NCBI GenBank assembly: GCA_946478675.1
Contig: CAMLEF010000037.1
Coordinates: 1-20,525 of the forward strand
Direction of reading: 5' to 3'
Length of the DNA stretch: 20,525 bases
Source: an uncultured Flavobacteriales bacterium
GTDB taxonomy: Bacteria > Bacteroidota > Bacteroidia > Palsa-965
In this document: piece by piece, positions 14,206 through 20,525 of the stretch
How positions within the stretch are numbered: the first letter of the stretch is position 1
Layout: every line of letters begins with the position of its first letter
The notes under the pieces: generated by a model
What the model saw: the letters and a program-made list of their open reading frames with translations, nothing else
Databases searched by the model: none
What the model was told of the DNA's origin: nothing
Position numbers and translations under genes: made by a program

Positions 14206-16230
14206 ATGAAAAAGCTCAACACCAAACTTTTCATCCTTCCGGCTGTCGTGATGGCGCTCGCTTTTGCGCCCGACAACAACAAGCCGATCGACGCTTCTTC
14301 GTTCAACAAGAGCGTTCGCCCGCAGGATGATTTTTACAGTTACGTCAACAGCAAATGGATCGATGCGCACCCTGTTCCGAAAACGGAAGCCAGCTGGGGC
14401 ACGTTCAACGAGCTCGACGAAAAAAGCAAGAACGCCATTCACAAAATTGTGGAAGACGCTTCGGCAATGAAAAATGCGCCCGCCAATTCCAATACGCAGC
14501 GCATCGGCGATTTCTATGCTGCCGGCATGGATACGAACGCCATCGAAAAAGCAGGCTTCGCACCGCTGAAAGAAGAATTCGCGAAGATCGACGCGATGCA
14601 GTCGGGCAAAGAGCTCTGGAAAGTGCTCGCCGAACAGCACATGATCCAGGTGAATTCCGGGTTCGCGTTTATCGTGACGGCCGATTTCAAGAACAGCGCG
14701 ATGAATGTTCCTTACATCTTCCAGGGAGGAACCGTGCTGCCCGACCGCGAATATTACAAAGCGGATGAAACCGCCGCGCTTCGTGAAGCTTACCTGAAGC
14801 ACCTCACGAACATGTTTGTGCTCATGGGCGATGCAGCCGGCACAGCAGCAACCAATGCGAAAGCCGTGATGAAGATCGAAACGATGTTCGCCGATTCTTC
14901 CATGTCGGCCGTAGAGCAGCGTGACATCGAGAAGCAGTACAACAAGATGAAGCTGCCGGATATCATCAAGCTCTGCCCGAATTTCCAATGGGAAATGTAT
15001 TTCCGCACCATCGGCGCCACCGACCTCAACGAGATCATCGTCGGTCAGCCGGCGTTCCTGCGCCAGCTCAACAGCATGGTGGAAAAGATCACGACGGAAG
15101 AATGGCGCGCGTATCTCCGCTGGCAGCTCGTTCACTCGGTGGCCGGCAAACTGCACAAAGCGGTGGTGAATGAAAACTTCTACTTCTTCGGCACGGTGCT
15201 TTCCGGTGTGGAGCAACAGCAGCCGCGCTGGAAACGTGTGCTGAGCTCGACGGAAGGTGCGCTCGGTGATGCGCTCGGACAGGAATACGTGAAAACCTAT
15301 TTCAGCCCCGAATCGAAGCAGCGCGTCAACACGATGGTCGACAACCTCATGGCCGCTTACGAAGATCGTCTCCGCAGCAACACGTGGATGAGCGATGAAA
15401 CCAAGAAGAAAGCCATCGAGAAGCTGCACGCCATCAACCGCAAGCTCGGTTATCCCGACAAATGGCGCGACTACACCGGCCTCGAGATCAAGCGCGATTC
15501 GTACGTGAGCAATTTCCTCCGCTCGAACCGTTTCGATTTCAAATGGCTGCTCGGCAAGATGAACAAGCCCGTCGATAAAACGGAGTGGGGCATGACGCCG
15601 CAAACGGTGAATGCGTACTACAATCCTTCTGCGAATGAGATCGTTTTCCCGGCAGCCATCATGCAGCCGCCGTTCTTCGATCCGAATGCGGACGATGCGG
15701 TGAACTACGGTTCGATGGGCGCTGTGATCGGTCACGAGCTCACGCATGGTTTCGATGACCAGGGCTCGATGTTCGACGCCGTCGGCAACCTCAGCAACTG
15801 GTGGACGGACAAAGACCGTGAGAATTTCAACCAGCGCACCGGCAAGCTCGTGTCGCAGTTCAATGAATATTCTCCGCTCGAAGGCGTGCACGTCAACGGC
15901 GAGCTCACCCTCGGCGAAAACATTGCCGACCTCGGTGGTCTCACGATGGCGTACTATGCGCTCAAGAAATCGTTTGTCGGAAAACCTGCGCCGAAGGCAA
16001 TTGACGGCCTCACGGCGGAACAGCGTTTCTTCATCGCCTGGGCACAAGGCTGGCGCAACAGCTCGAAACCCGAAGCGCTGCAGATGATGGTGAAAACGAA
16101 TCCGCATTCACCTGCGCAATTCCGTGTGCTCGGTCCGCTGTCGAACCTGCCCGAATTCTACGAAGCGTTCGACGTGAAAGCCGGCGACAAGATGTACCGC
16201 AAACCGGAAGACCGCGTAATCATCTGGTAA
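14206..16230 (+). CDS. Secreted M13-family zinc metallopeptidase (PepO / neprilysin type)
   Basis: This 674-residue zinc endopeptidase of the neprilysin family acts on short peptides outside the cytoplasm. An N-terminal signal sequence (MKKLNTKLFILPAVVMALAFA) precedes the mature chain, and SVRPQDDFYSYVNSKW is the usual N-terminal family signature. The substrate-binding motif NAYYNP is at 469-474. The zinc site is VIGHELTHGFDDQG with H510, E511 and H514, and the third ligand lies in GENIADLGG with E571 and D575. The C-terminus ends in the typical IIW. Length matches bacterial family members and nothing appears missing. It is monocistronic: divergent from the AAA+ gene and followed by its own terminator at 16263-16299. 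Confidence 0.95.
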   Translation: MKKLNTKLFILPAVVMALAFAPDNNKPIDASSFNKSVRPQDDFYSYVNSKWIDAHPVPKTEASWGTFNELDEKSKNAIHKIVEDASAMKNAPANSNTQRIGDFYAAGMDTNAIEKAGFAPLKEEFAKIDAMQSGKELWKVLAEQHMIQVNSGFAFIVTADFKNSAMNVPYIFQGGTVLPDREYYKADETAALREAYLKHLTNMFVLMGDAAGTAATNAKAVMKIETMFADSSMSAVEQRDIEKQYNKMKLPDIIKLCPNFQWEMYFRTIGATDLNEIIVGQPAFLRQLNSMVEKITTEEWRAYLRWQLVHSVAGKLHKAVVNENFYFFGTVLSGVEQQQPRWKRVLSSTEGALGDALGQEYVKTYFSPESKQRVNTMVDNLMAAYEDRLRSNTWMSDETKKKAIEKLHAINRKLGYPDKWRDYTGLEIKRDSYVSNFLRSNRFDFKWLLGKMNKPVDKTEWGMTPQTVNAYYNPSANEIVFPAAIMQPPFFDPNADDAVNYGSMGAVIGHELTHGFDDQGSMFDAVGNLSNWWTDKDRENFNQRTGKLVSQFNEYSPLEGVHVNGELTLGENIADLGGLTMAYYALKKSFVGKPAPKAIDGLTAEQRFFIAWAQGWRNSSKPEALQMMVKTNPHSPAQFRVLGPLSNLPEFYEAFDVKAGDKMYRKPEDRVIIW

Positions 16231-16234
16231 AAGA

Positions 16235-16351
16235 GTTCAAGGTTCAACGTTTAAAGTTCAAAGTTGGAGCTCGTCGTCATGATGGGCTCCAACTTTTTTA
16301 TGTCATTGCTGAACAACCTTGAACATTGAACCTTGAACTTGAAACTTACAA
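16235..16351. repeat. Heptamer-arm inverted element, locus 3
   Basis: The left arm (16235-16269) is GTTCAAG GTTCAAC GTTTAAA GTTCAAA GTTGGAG. The right arm (16317-16351) is CCTTGAA CATTGAA CCTTGAA CTTGAAA CTTACAA. It fills the gap between the convergent M13 and SDR genes, and the last right-arm unit overlaps the SDR stop codon. The reverse complement of 16235-16266 matches 11292-11323 of locus 2 with one mismatch in 32. Confidence 0.85.
16263..16299 (+). terminator. Intrinsic terminator of the M13 peptidase gene
   Basis: GTTGGAGC (16263-16270) pairs perfectly with GCTCCAAC (16286-16293) across a 15-nt loop and is followed by six T residues. The last left-arm heptamer of the repeat element doubles as the terminator stem. 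Confidence 0.85.
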
Positions 16352-17110
16352 CATCATTCCACCAGAAGCTTCGATTCGCTGGCCGTTGATCCAACGCGCT
16401 TCTTCGGTGCAGAGGAACGCTACGATGCCGCCGATGTCGTCGGGAAGACCGACGCGTCCCAGCGCCGTCTGTCCTGCAATCATCGCATTCATCTCTTTGT
16501 TGTCGCGCACACGTCCGCCGCCGAAATCCGTTTCAATCGCGCCGGGGGCAACCACGTTCACTGCAATGCCGCGTGCGCCGAGCTCTTTTGCCATGTAGCG
16601 CGACAGCACTTCCACGGCGCCTTTCATCGAGCCGTAAACGGAAGAGCCGGGTAATGCAAAGCGCGCAAGACCGGAAGAAATATTCACGATGCGGCCGCCG
16701 TCTTTGAGGACCGGTAACGCTTTCTGCGTGAAGAAATACACGCCTTTGTAGTGAATGTTCATCGCAGCGTCGAACTGCTCTTCTGTCGTTTCTGCGAACG
16801 GTGCGTACAGCGCAGTGCCGGCGTTATTGATGAGGAAGTCGAAACGCTCCGTTTGGAAATCCGATTGCAGAACGATTTTCAGTTCGCTGTAAAATGCATC
16901 GAAGCTGCTGACATTCCCGGCGTCGAGCTGTAACGCTGCGGCTTTGCGCCCGGTTTGACGGATCGCCGCTACGACTTCATTCGCTTCTTCTTTGCGGGAA
17001 TGATACGTGATCACGACGTCGATGCCTTTTTCCGCGAGACGCATCGCCATGTTCTTTCCGAGTCCGCGGCTGCCGCCGGTGACCAATGCTATTTTCTGTT
17101 GAGTTGCCAT
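16346..17110 (-). CDS. SDR-family oxidoreductase, FabG-like
   Basis: Classical short-chain dehydrogenase of 254 residues. It shows the nucleotide motif TGGSRGLG (11-18), NNAG (95-98), and the catalytic set S145 or S146, Y159 and K163 (YGSMK). The C-terminal GRVGLPDDIGGIVAFLCTEE and the ING...EASGG end are those of 3-oxoacyl-ACP-reductase-like enzymes. The true substrate is open: stand-alone FabG-like SDRs next to an AraC regulator are common and usually not fatty-acid enzymes. It starts at the ATG at 17108-17110, 100 nt after the AraC-family gene on the same strand, with the shared 15-bp sequence 79 nt upstream of its start. Confidence 0.88.
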   Translation of the reverse strand: MATQQKIALVTGGSRGLGKNMAMRLAEKGIDVVITYHSRKEEANEVVAAIRQTGRKAAALQLDAGNVSSFDAFYSELKIVLQSDFQTERFDFLINNAGTALYAPFAETTEEQFDAAMNIHYKGVYFFTQKALPVLKDGGRIVNISSGLARFALPGSSVYGSMKGAVEVLSRYMAKELGARGIAVNVVAPGAIETDFGGGRVRDNKEMNAMIAGQTALGRVGLPDDIGGIVAFLCTEEARWINGQRIEASGGMML

Positions 17111-17188
17111 CGTTATTTGGATTTGAAGTTTGACGGCACAAAGTTGCAGCGTCCCGCAACGGCGGTTGTTGCGCGCATCAATCGAAGG

Positions 17189-17203
17189 TTTGCAAAATTC
17201 AAA
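17189..17203. promoter_or_regulatory. Shared 15-bp site upstream of the SDR gene
   Basis: TTTGCAAAATTCAAA is identical to 18157-18171 in front of the AraC-family gene. TTTG and CAAA form a short inverted pair around a 7-nt centre. It lies 79 nt before the SDR start and 7 nt past the AraC-family stop. It is a candidate operator for the adjacent regulator. Confidence 0.45.
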
Positions 17204-17210
17204 TATCGCT

Positions 17211-18146
17211 TCAGGCGCGGAAAGCGAGCGGCGTCACGGAAGCCTGCTTCTTGAAGAAGTTGGAGAAATGCGCGACTTCTTCAAAGCCCAATGAAAAGGC
17301 GATCTGCGAAACGGTCCAGTCGGTTTGCTTTAGCAGGATCTTCGCTTCCTGCAGGATACGCGCGCTGATGAGATCGGTGGTGGTTTTGCCGGTCGTTTCT
17401 TTCAGCACTTTGTTCAGGTGGTTGACGTGAATCGCCAAACCGTCGGCGTAATCTTTCGCGGTCCGCATGTGCAGCTGCTGGTGCAGCGATTCAATCGGGA
17501 ATTGCCGCTCGAGCAGCTCGATGAAGAGCGACGTCACGCGCGAAGAAGCGTCGTTGTGCTGGTAGAGTGACGTCGCCGGCTGCAGCTTTTGTCCGTAATG
17601 GATCAGCTCGAGCAGGTAATTCCGCAGCAGGTCGTATTTGAACGCGTAGTCGGAAGAAATTTCCTTTTTCATTTTCAGGAAAATCTCCGTCAGCTCTTTG
17701 GCTTCTTTGGCATTGATGTGGAACACGGGAAAACCGCCCGGCTGGAAGATCGGCAGCTGATCGAGCGAAACGCCGCTTTTGCTCTTCACCATGAATTCGC
17801 TGTTGAAGATGCAGAAGTAACCCGACACGCGTCCTTCGGGGATCCAATGGTACGGCACCTTCGGCGTTGCGAACAAAAGTGTATTCGTGTCGCTGTCGAT
17901 GATCTTGTCGGCGTATTCCGTCCGGTTCTTTCCTTTGACAAGGCTGATCTTGTAATAGGCCCGGCGGTTGTACGGCATTACGGAAGTCTTCTTGACTTTC
18001 CGTATCGTTTCAGCGACGTCGAAAATGTTGAAATGCCCGATCTCACGCGTAATGTCCGGCGGCAACAACGCATTGATAGCTTTCCCGCGCTTGCCCGCGG
18101 CTTCTTTGTAAAATTCTTCGAGCGTTGTGCTTTTGAGTTTTGTCAT
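17211..18146 (-). CDS. AraC-family transcriptional regulator
   Basis: The 311-residue protein has an N-terminal sensing part (about 1-200, cupin-like strands such as YYKISLVKGKN and NTLLFATPKVPYHWIP). The C-terminal AraC DNA-binding domain spans about 228-311 with two helix-turn-helix units. The second unit reads WTVSQIAFSLGFEEVAHFSNFF (277-298), the most conserved part of the family. The frame continues 8 codons upstream to a TTG, but the ATG at 18144-18146 is preferred because the TTG falls inside the TACCTTTG promoter box. The gene is followed on the same strand by the SDR, its probable target. The effector is unknown. Confidence 0.9.
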   Translation of the reverse strand: MTKLKSTTLEEFYKEAAGKRGKAINALLPPDITREIGHFNIFDVAETIRKVKKTSVMPYNRRAYYKISLVKGKNRTEYADKIIDSDTNTLLFATPKVPYHWIPEGRVSGYFCIFNSEFMVKSKSGVSLDQLPIFQPGGFPVFHINAKEAKELTEIFLKMKKEISSDYAFKYDLLRNYLLELIHYGQKLQPATSLYQHNDASSRVTSLFIELLERQFPIESLHQQLHMRTAKDYADGLAIHVNHLNKVLKETTGKTTTDLISARILQEAKILLKQTDWTVSQIAFSLGFEEVAHFSNFFKKQASVTPLAFRA

Positions 18147-18156
18147 GGAAACAACC

Positions 18157-18171
18157 TTTGCAAAATTCAAA
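18157..18171. promoter_or_regulatory. Shared 15-bp site upstream of the AraC-family gene
   Basis: This TTTGCAAAATTCAAA is identical to 17189-17203. Here the flanking bases extend it to the inverted repeat CCTTTG (18155-18160) / CAAAGG (18168-18173). It overlaps the -7 box of the gene by four bases and lies 11 nt before the ATG, a position suited to autorepression. Confidence 0.5.
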
Positions 18172-18196
18172 GGTAGTTCAAAGTTTCAGGTTCAAA
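18168..18196 (-). promoter_or_regulatory. Candidate Bacteroidota promoter of the AraC-family gene
   Basis: TACCTTTG at 18168-18175 matches TAnnTTTG exactly and lies 22 nt before the ATG. A TTTG at 18193-18196 sits 17 nt further upstream, close to the usual -33 spacing. That TTTG belongs to a heptamer of the repeat element at 18176-18274. Confidence 0.55.
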
Positions 18197-18274
18197 GTTC
18201 AAGGTTCGGATCGACACGAACACTGATCTTAATTCCCAACTTTAAACCTTGAACTTTAAACCTTGAACTTTTTC
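18176..18274. repeat. Heptamer-arm inverted element, locus 4
   Basis: The left arm (18176-18110 end of unit five at 18210) reads GTTCAAA GTTTCAG GTTCAAA GTTCAAG GTTCGGA. The right arm (18240-18274) is CTTTAAA CCTTGAA CTTTAAA CCTTGAA CTTTTTC and runs into the stop codon of the gene at 18273-18653. It separates two minus-strand genes. No terminator is visible in its centre. Confidence 0.8.
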
Positions 18275-18653
18275 AAAGTGTGTCGGCGTATCGCGAGCCG
18301 GAATCCGTGAGTGCGATGACCGGGCATTCGCCGTTTTTCCATTTGAAGATTTCATCTTCTTCCACGAGCTGGTTACCGAACGCGCCGAAATCGTAGATCG
18401 AAAGCGGCTTGCGGCGTTTGGTTTCGCTTTCCAGGCGCACTTCCGCATACTCCATGCGCGTGAGGTTTTCCACCGCCTCGCAAAAACGTTCGCCGAGCAA
18501 TGCAGAATCTGCGCCGGGCGTCGAATGATGCTGGATCATCGACGTGAACAGCCGGTCTGCGCGCAAGGCTCCGCCGCCTTCCATTTTCAGCCACTTCATC
18601 AGCTGGCGTTGCAACGTAGTCAGGCGGTGGCGTTCGGTCTTGATCGATTTCAT
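18273..18653 (-). CDS. Small winged-helix-like protein, unknown function
   Basis: I do not recognise this 126-residue protein. It begins with a basic helix (MKSIKTERHRLTTLQRQLMKWL). A long helical section follows, then an acidic-basic stretch (RLESETKRRKPLSIYDF), and it ends with VIALTDSGSRYADTL. An ending of the type LTxxGxxY is frequent in winged-helix proteins of the PadR/MarR sort, but the overall match is weak. It starts at the ATG at 18651-18653, in a promoter region with only a one-mismatch -7 box (18676-18683). A heptamer-arm element directly behind its stop separates it from the AraC-family gene, so co-transcription is possible. Confidence 0.7.
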   Translation of the reverse strand: MKSIKTERHRLTTLQRQLMKWLKMEGGGALRADRLFTSMIQHHSTPGADSALLGERFCEAVENLTRMEYAEVRLESETKRRKPLSIYDFGAFGNQLVEEDEIFKWKNGECPVIALTDSGSRYADTL

Positions 18654-18766
18654 AGCGATAAAGCAGTTATTCCCGCGAAGTTACGGCCGGCGAAAAGAGA
18701 GGCATTTTCCTTTCGACCGAATGTGCCGCGCGGCAGTCGGATGGAATAATTATTTCTTCCGGTGAA
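18654..18766. other. Intergenic gap without a feature
   Basis: This 113-bp gap lies between the phosphatase stop and the start of the small winged-helix-like gene, both on the minus strand. No terminator with a T-run and no exact promoter box was seen. Confidence 0.5.
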
Positions 18767-20434
18767 TTACTTCTGAAGATAGGTGATCGGCTGGCCGGTG
18801 CATCCATCCGGGAACTGGATGTTCAGCGCGGAGCAAACCGTCGGCGCGATGTCCGTGATGTGCTGCGGCTCGTCGCTGCTGCCGGATTTGATCTTCCAGC
18901 CCCACCAGTACAGCGGCACGTGCGTGTCGTAGCTCCACGGTGCGCCATGCGTCGTCCCGGTTTTGCGCGGCCATTCGCCGAACCAGCCCGGCTCGAGGAT
19001 CACGCAGACATCGCCGGAACGTTTGTAGTTGTAACCGTTCTGGATCAACGCCTGCGGTGTGCGCGTGTATTCGTTCGCGGCAAGATCGGTCGCCGTCATT
19101 GTTGCAGCAACACCTTTAAAGCCCATGAAGAAATCGGCAACGAAACGTTCCACTTCCGATTTCTTCAATCCTTTCTGCGCGATCTTTTTCCGGTCGAGGA
19201 ACACCTGGTCGTTCTGGTACGAAAGCATCAGCGTGTCGCCATACGTGCGGGCGAGTGTGCGGGCCAGCGAATCGATTGTTTTGTGCTCATCGAAATAGCC
19301 TGAGGGAATTTTGTTGTCGATGAGAAACTGCGGCGTTTCCACTGCGCCATGATCGGCCGTGAGGAAAACAAGCACGTTGTTCTTGCCGATCCAGTTGTCG
19401 AGGAACTTGAAAAAGTCGGCGAGCTCTTTGTCGAGGCGCACGTAACAATCCTCGATCTCCATGCTCTGCGGACCGTACATGTGCCCGATGTAATCGGTGG
19501 AGGAGAAGCTCACGCAGAGAAAATCGCTTACGGTTCCTTTGCCGAGATTTTCTCCCTGGATCGTCGCTTCCGCAAAATCTTCCGTCAGCGAATTGCCGAA
19601 CGGCGTCGAGCGGATCATGCCGAGCTTTCCGTTCGCATCCATCAGCTTCGGCAGCTGGTGCGGGAAAACGGGTTTCGTTTCGCCGTTGAACAAACCTTCG
19701 TATTTGTTATCGTCGGCGAGGCATTCCGTATGACCACCTTTCAGCGGCAGCGTGTCCCAGTTTTGCGAGAGGTATTGTTTCGGCAATTGACGGCCGTTAA
19801 AATCCGTCACCCATTTCGGCAATTGCTGCATGTAGAACGTGCTCGAAATAAAATTGCCGGTGCTGCCGTCGTACCAGTAAGCCGCATTCGCGAGATGTCC
19901 TGCGGGAAGAATCGCCGCACGGTCTTTCAGCGCAATGCCGACGACTTTTGATTGCTTGTTGTTGCTCAGCCGAAGCTGGTCGCCCATCGTGGTGGTGAGG
20001 CAACGCTGCGGCGAACGCTGTCCTTCTTCCGCGGAGCTGCCGACGCCGGTAACGGAACCGTCCTGCGCGCAGTACACGGTTTTGCCGGTTTCCCATTCGT
20101 ACCATTCGTTCGAGATGATGCCGTGTACTGCCGGCGTCGTCCCGGTGTAGATCGACGTGTGGCCGGGGCCGGTGAACGTCGGCACGTAATTGTAATTCGT
20201 GTTGCGGCAGTTGAAGCCTTGTCCGACGAGCCGTTTGAAACCGTCGTTGCCGTATTTGTCCCAGAAGCGATACACGTAATCGTAACGCATCTGGTCGATG
20301 ACGATGCCGACCACGAGTTTCGGTTTGGCAGGAACGGAGGTGTCGACTGCGGGAACGTTTTTCTTTGCGCCCGTTTGCGAGAGCAGCGCAACAGTGAGGC
20401 CGACCGTAGCGATCAGCAGCAGCGGATATTTCAT
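18767..20434 (-). CDS. pafA: PafA-type periplasmic alkaline phosphatase
   Basis: Alkaline-phosphatase-superfamily enzyme of 555 residues with an N-terminal signal (MKYPLLLIATVGLTVALLSQ). It hydrolyses phosphate monoesters in the periplasm. Every expected active-site position of Elizabethkingia PafA has a counterpart: D47, the nucleophile T88 in PTFTGPGH, N109, K170 and R172 in ALKDRAA, D314 and H318 in STDYIGH, D361 and H362 in TADHG, and H496 in GTTHGAPW. The N and K-x-R set is that of the monoesterase group and not of the diesterase NPP group. No Pho-type regulatory site was identified. Its ATG overlaps the TGA of an upstream gene (ATGA), so it is probably the second gene of an operon that enters from the right. 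Confidence 0.92.
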   Translation of the reverse strand: MKYPLLLIATVGLTVALLSQTGAKKNVPAVDTSVPAKPKLVVGIVIDQMRYDYVYRFWDKYGNDGFKRLVGQGFNCRNTNYNYVPTFTGPGHTSIYTGTTPAVHGIISNEWYEWETGKTVYCAQDGSVTGVGSSAEEGQRSPQRCLTTTMGDQLRLSNNKQSKVVGIALKDRAAILPAGHLANAAYWYDGSTGNFISSTFYMQQLPKWVTDFNGRQLPKQYLSQNWDTLPLKGGHTECLADDNKYEGLFNGETKPVFPHQLPKLMDANGKLGMIRSTPFGNSLTEDFAEATIQGENLGKGTVSDFLCVSFSSTDYIGHMYGPQSMEIEDCYVRLDKELADFFKFLDNWIGKNNVLVFLTADHGAVETPQFLIDNKIPSGYFDEHKTIDSLARTLARTYGDTLMLSYQNDQVFLDRKKIAQKGLKKSEVERFVADFFMGFKGVAATMTATDLAANEYTRTPQALIQNGYNYKRSGDVCVILEPGWFGEWPRKTGTTHGAPWSYDTHVPLYWWGWKIKSGSSDEPQHITDIAPTVCSALNIQFPDGCTGQPITYLQK

Positions 20435-20525
20435 GCGTATTTTTTAGTGAGCGCCGCCAGTACGATGAGGCAGAGCGTCAGGCTCAGCGCTACATTGGCG
20501 AACGCAAAAACATTATTGCCTTTCC
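20431..20525 (-). CDS. C-terminal end of a membrane protein (truncated by the window edge)
   Basis: One minus-strand frame is open from the window edge to a TGA at 20431-20433, giving 30 residues. They contain a hydrophobic helix (FANVALSLTLCLIVLAAL) followed by the positively charged end TKKYA, the pattern of a last transmembrane segment. The stop overlaps the phosphatase start as ATGA, which supports it being real coding sequence and translationally coupled. The family cannot be told from so short a piece. Confidence 0.6.
   Translation of the reverse strand, partial: KGNNVFAFANVALSLTLCLIVLAALTKKYA

Noticed and set aside
14188..16107. Minus-strand open frame of about 640 codons opposite the M13 peptidase
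   Set aside because: The sense strand has complete M13 zinc motifs. The antisense product shows no recognisable domain and no start context.

Overview
The window looks like chromosomal DNA of a member of the Bacteroidota, probably an uncultivated Chitinophagales/Sphingobacteriales-like lineage. This is inferred from three things. Exact TAnnTTTG promoter boxes, the Bacteroidota -7 signature, lie in front of purL, the permease and the AraC-family gene. Shine-Dalgarno sequences are generally lacking. The gene content (PafA-type phosphatase, M13 peptidase, lipoprotein amidohydrolase, beta-barrel protein) also fits. No rRNA, tRNA or CRISPR array was seen.

Layout. 1-783: an IS200-like Y1 transposase on the minus strand, symmetrically nested between two pairs of inverted palindromes, with a gene-poor left edge. 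784-1048: a decayed tandem repeat of about 55 bp behind purL. 1049-3274: purL (purine synthesis), minus strand. 3530-5787: a plus-strand pair of membrane proteins, one with a PH-like soluble domain and one resembling a GT-C/polysaccharide-type polytopic protein. 5788-5927: three direct copies and one inverted copy of a REP-like repeat. 5974-11207: a tight four-gene plus-strand operon (APC-family amino acid permease with two large periplasmic insertions, YdfG-type dehydrogenase, lipoprotein amidohydrolase, outer-membrane barrel). 11323-14091: a 922-residue protein with two N-terminal beta-rich repeats and two CbbX/SpoVK-type AAA+ domains, minus strand. 14206-16230: a secreted M13 zinc metallopeptidase, divergent from the AAA+ gene. 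16346-18653, minus strand: a small winged-helix-like protein, an AraC-family regulator and an SDR. 18767-20434: a PafA-type phosphatase, translationally coupled to the end of a truncated membrane-protein gene at the right edge.

The most unusual non-coding signal is a family of four intergenic elements (3381-3517, 11209-11322, 16235-16351, 18176-18274). Each has a left arm of tandem GTTCAAG-type heptamers, a short centre, and a right arm of the same heptamers inverted. At two loci the element fills the gap between convergent genes and carries an intrinsic terminator in its centre. One arm of the second element matches the reverse complement of an arm of the third over 32 nt with one mismatch, so these are related copies and not independent slippage products.

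Functional reading. The four-gene operon plausibly handles a periplasmic amide or amino-acid-derived substrate: lipoprotein hydrolase, inner-membrane permease, hydroxy-acid dehydrogenase. The AraC-family gene and the SDR behind it share an exact 15-bp upstream sequence, TTTGCAAAATTCAAA, suggesting one regulator acting on both. The AAA+ protein is the least explained large gene here.
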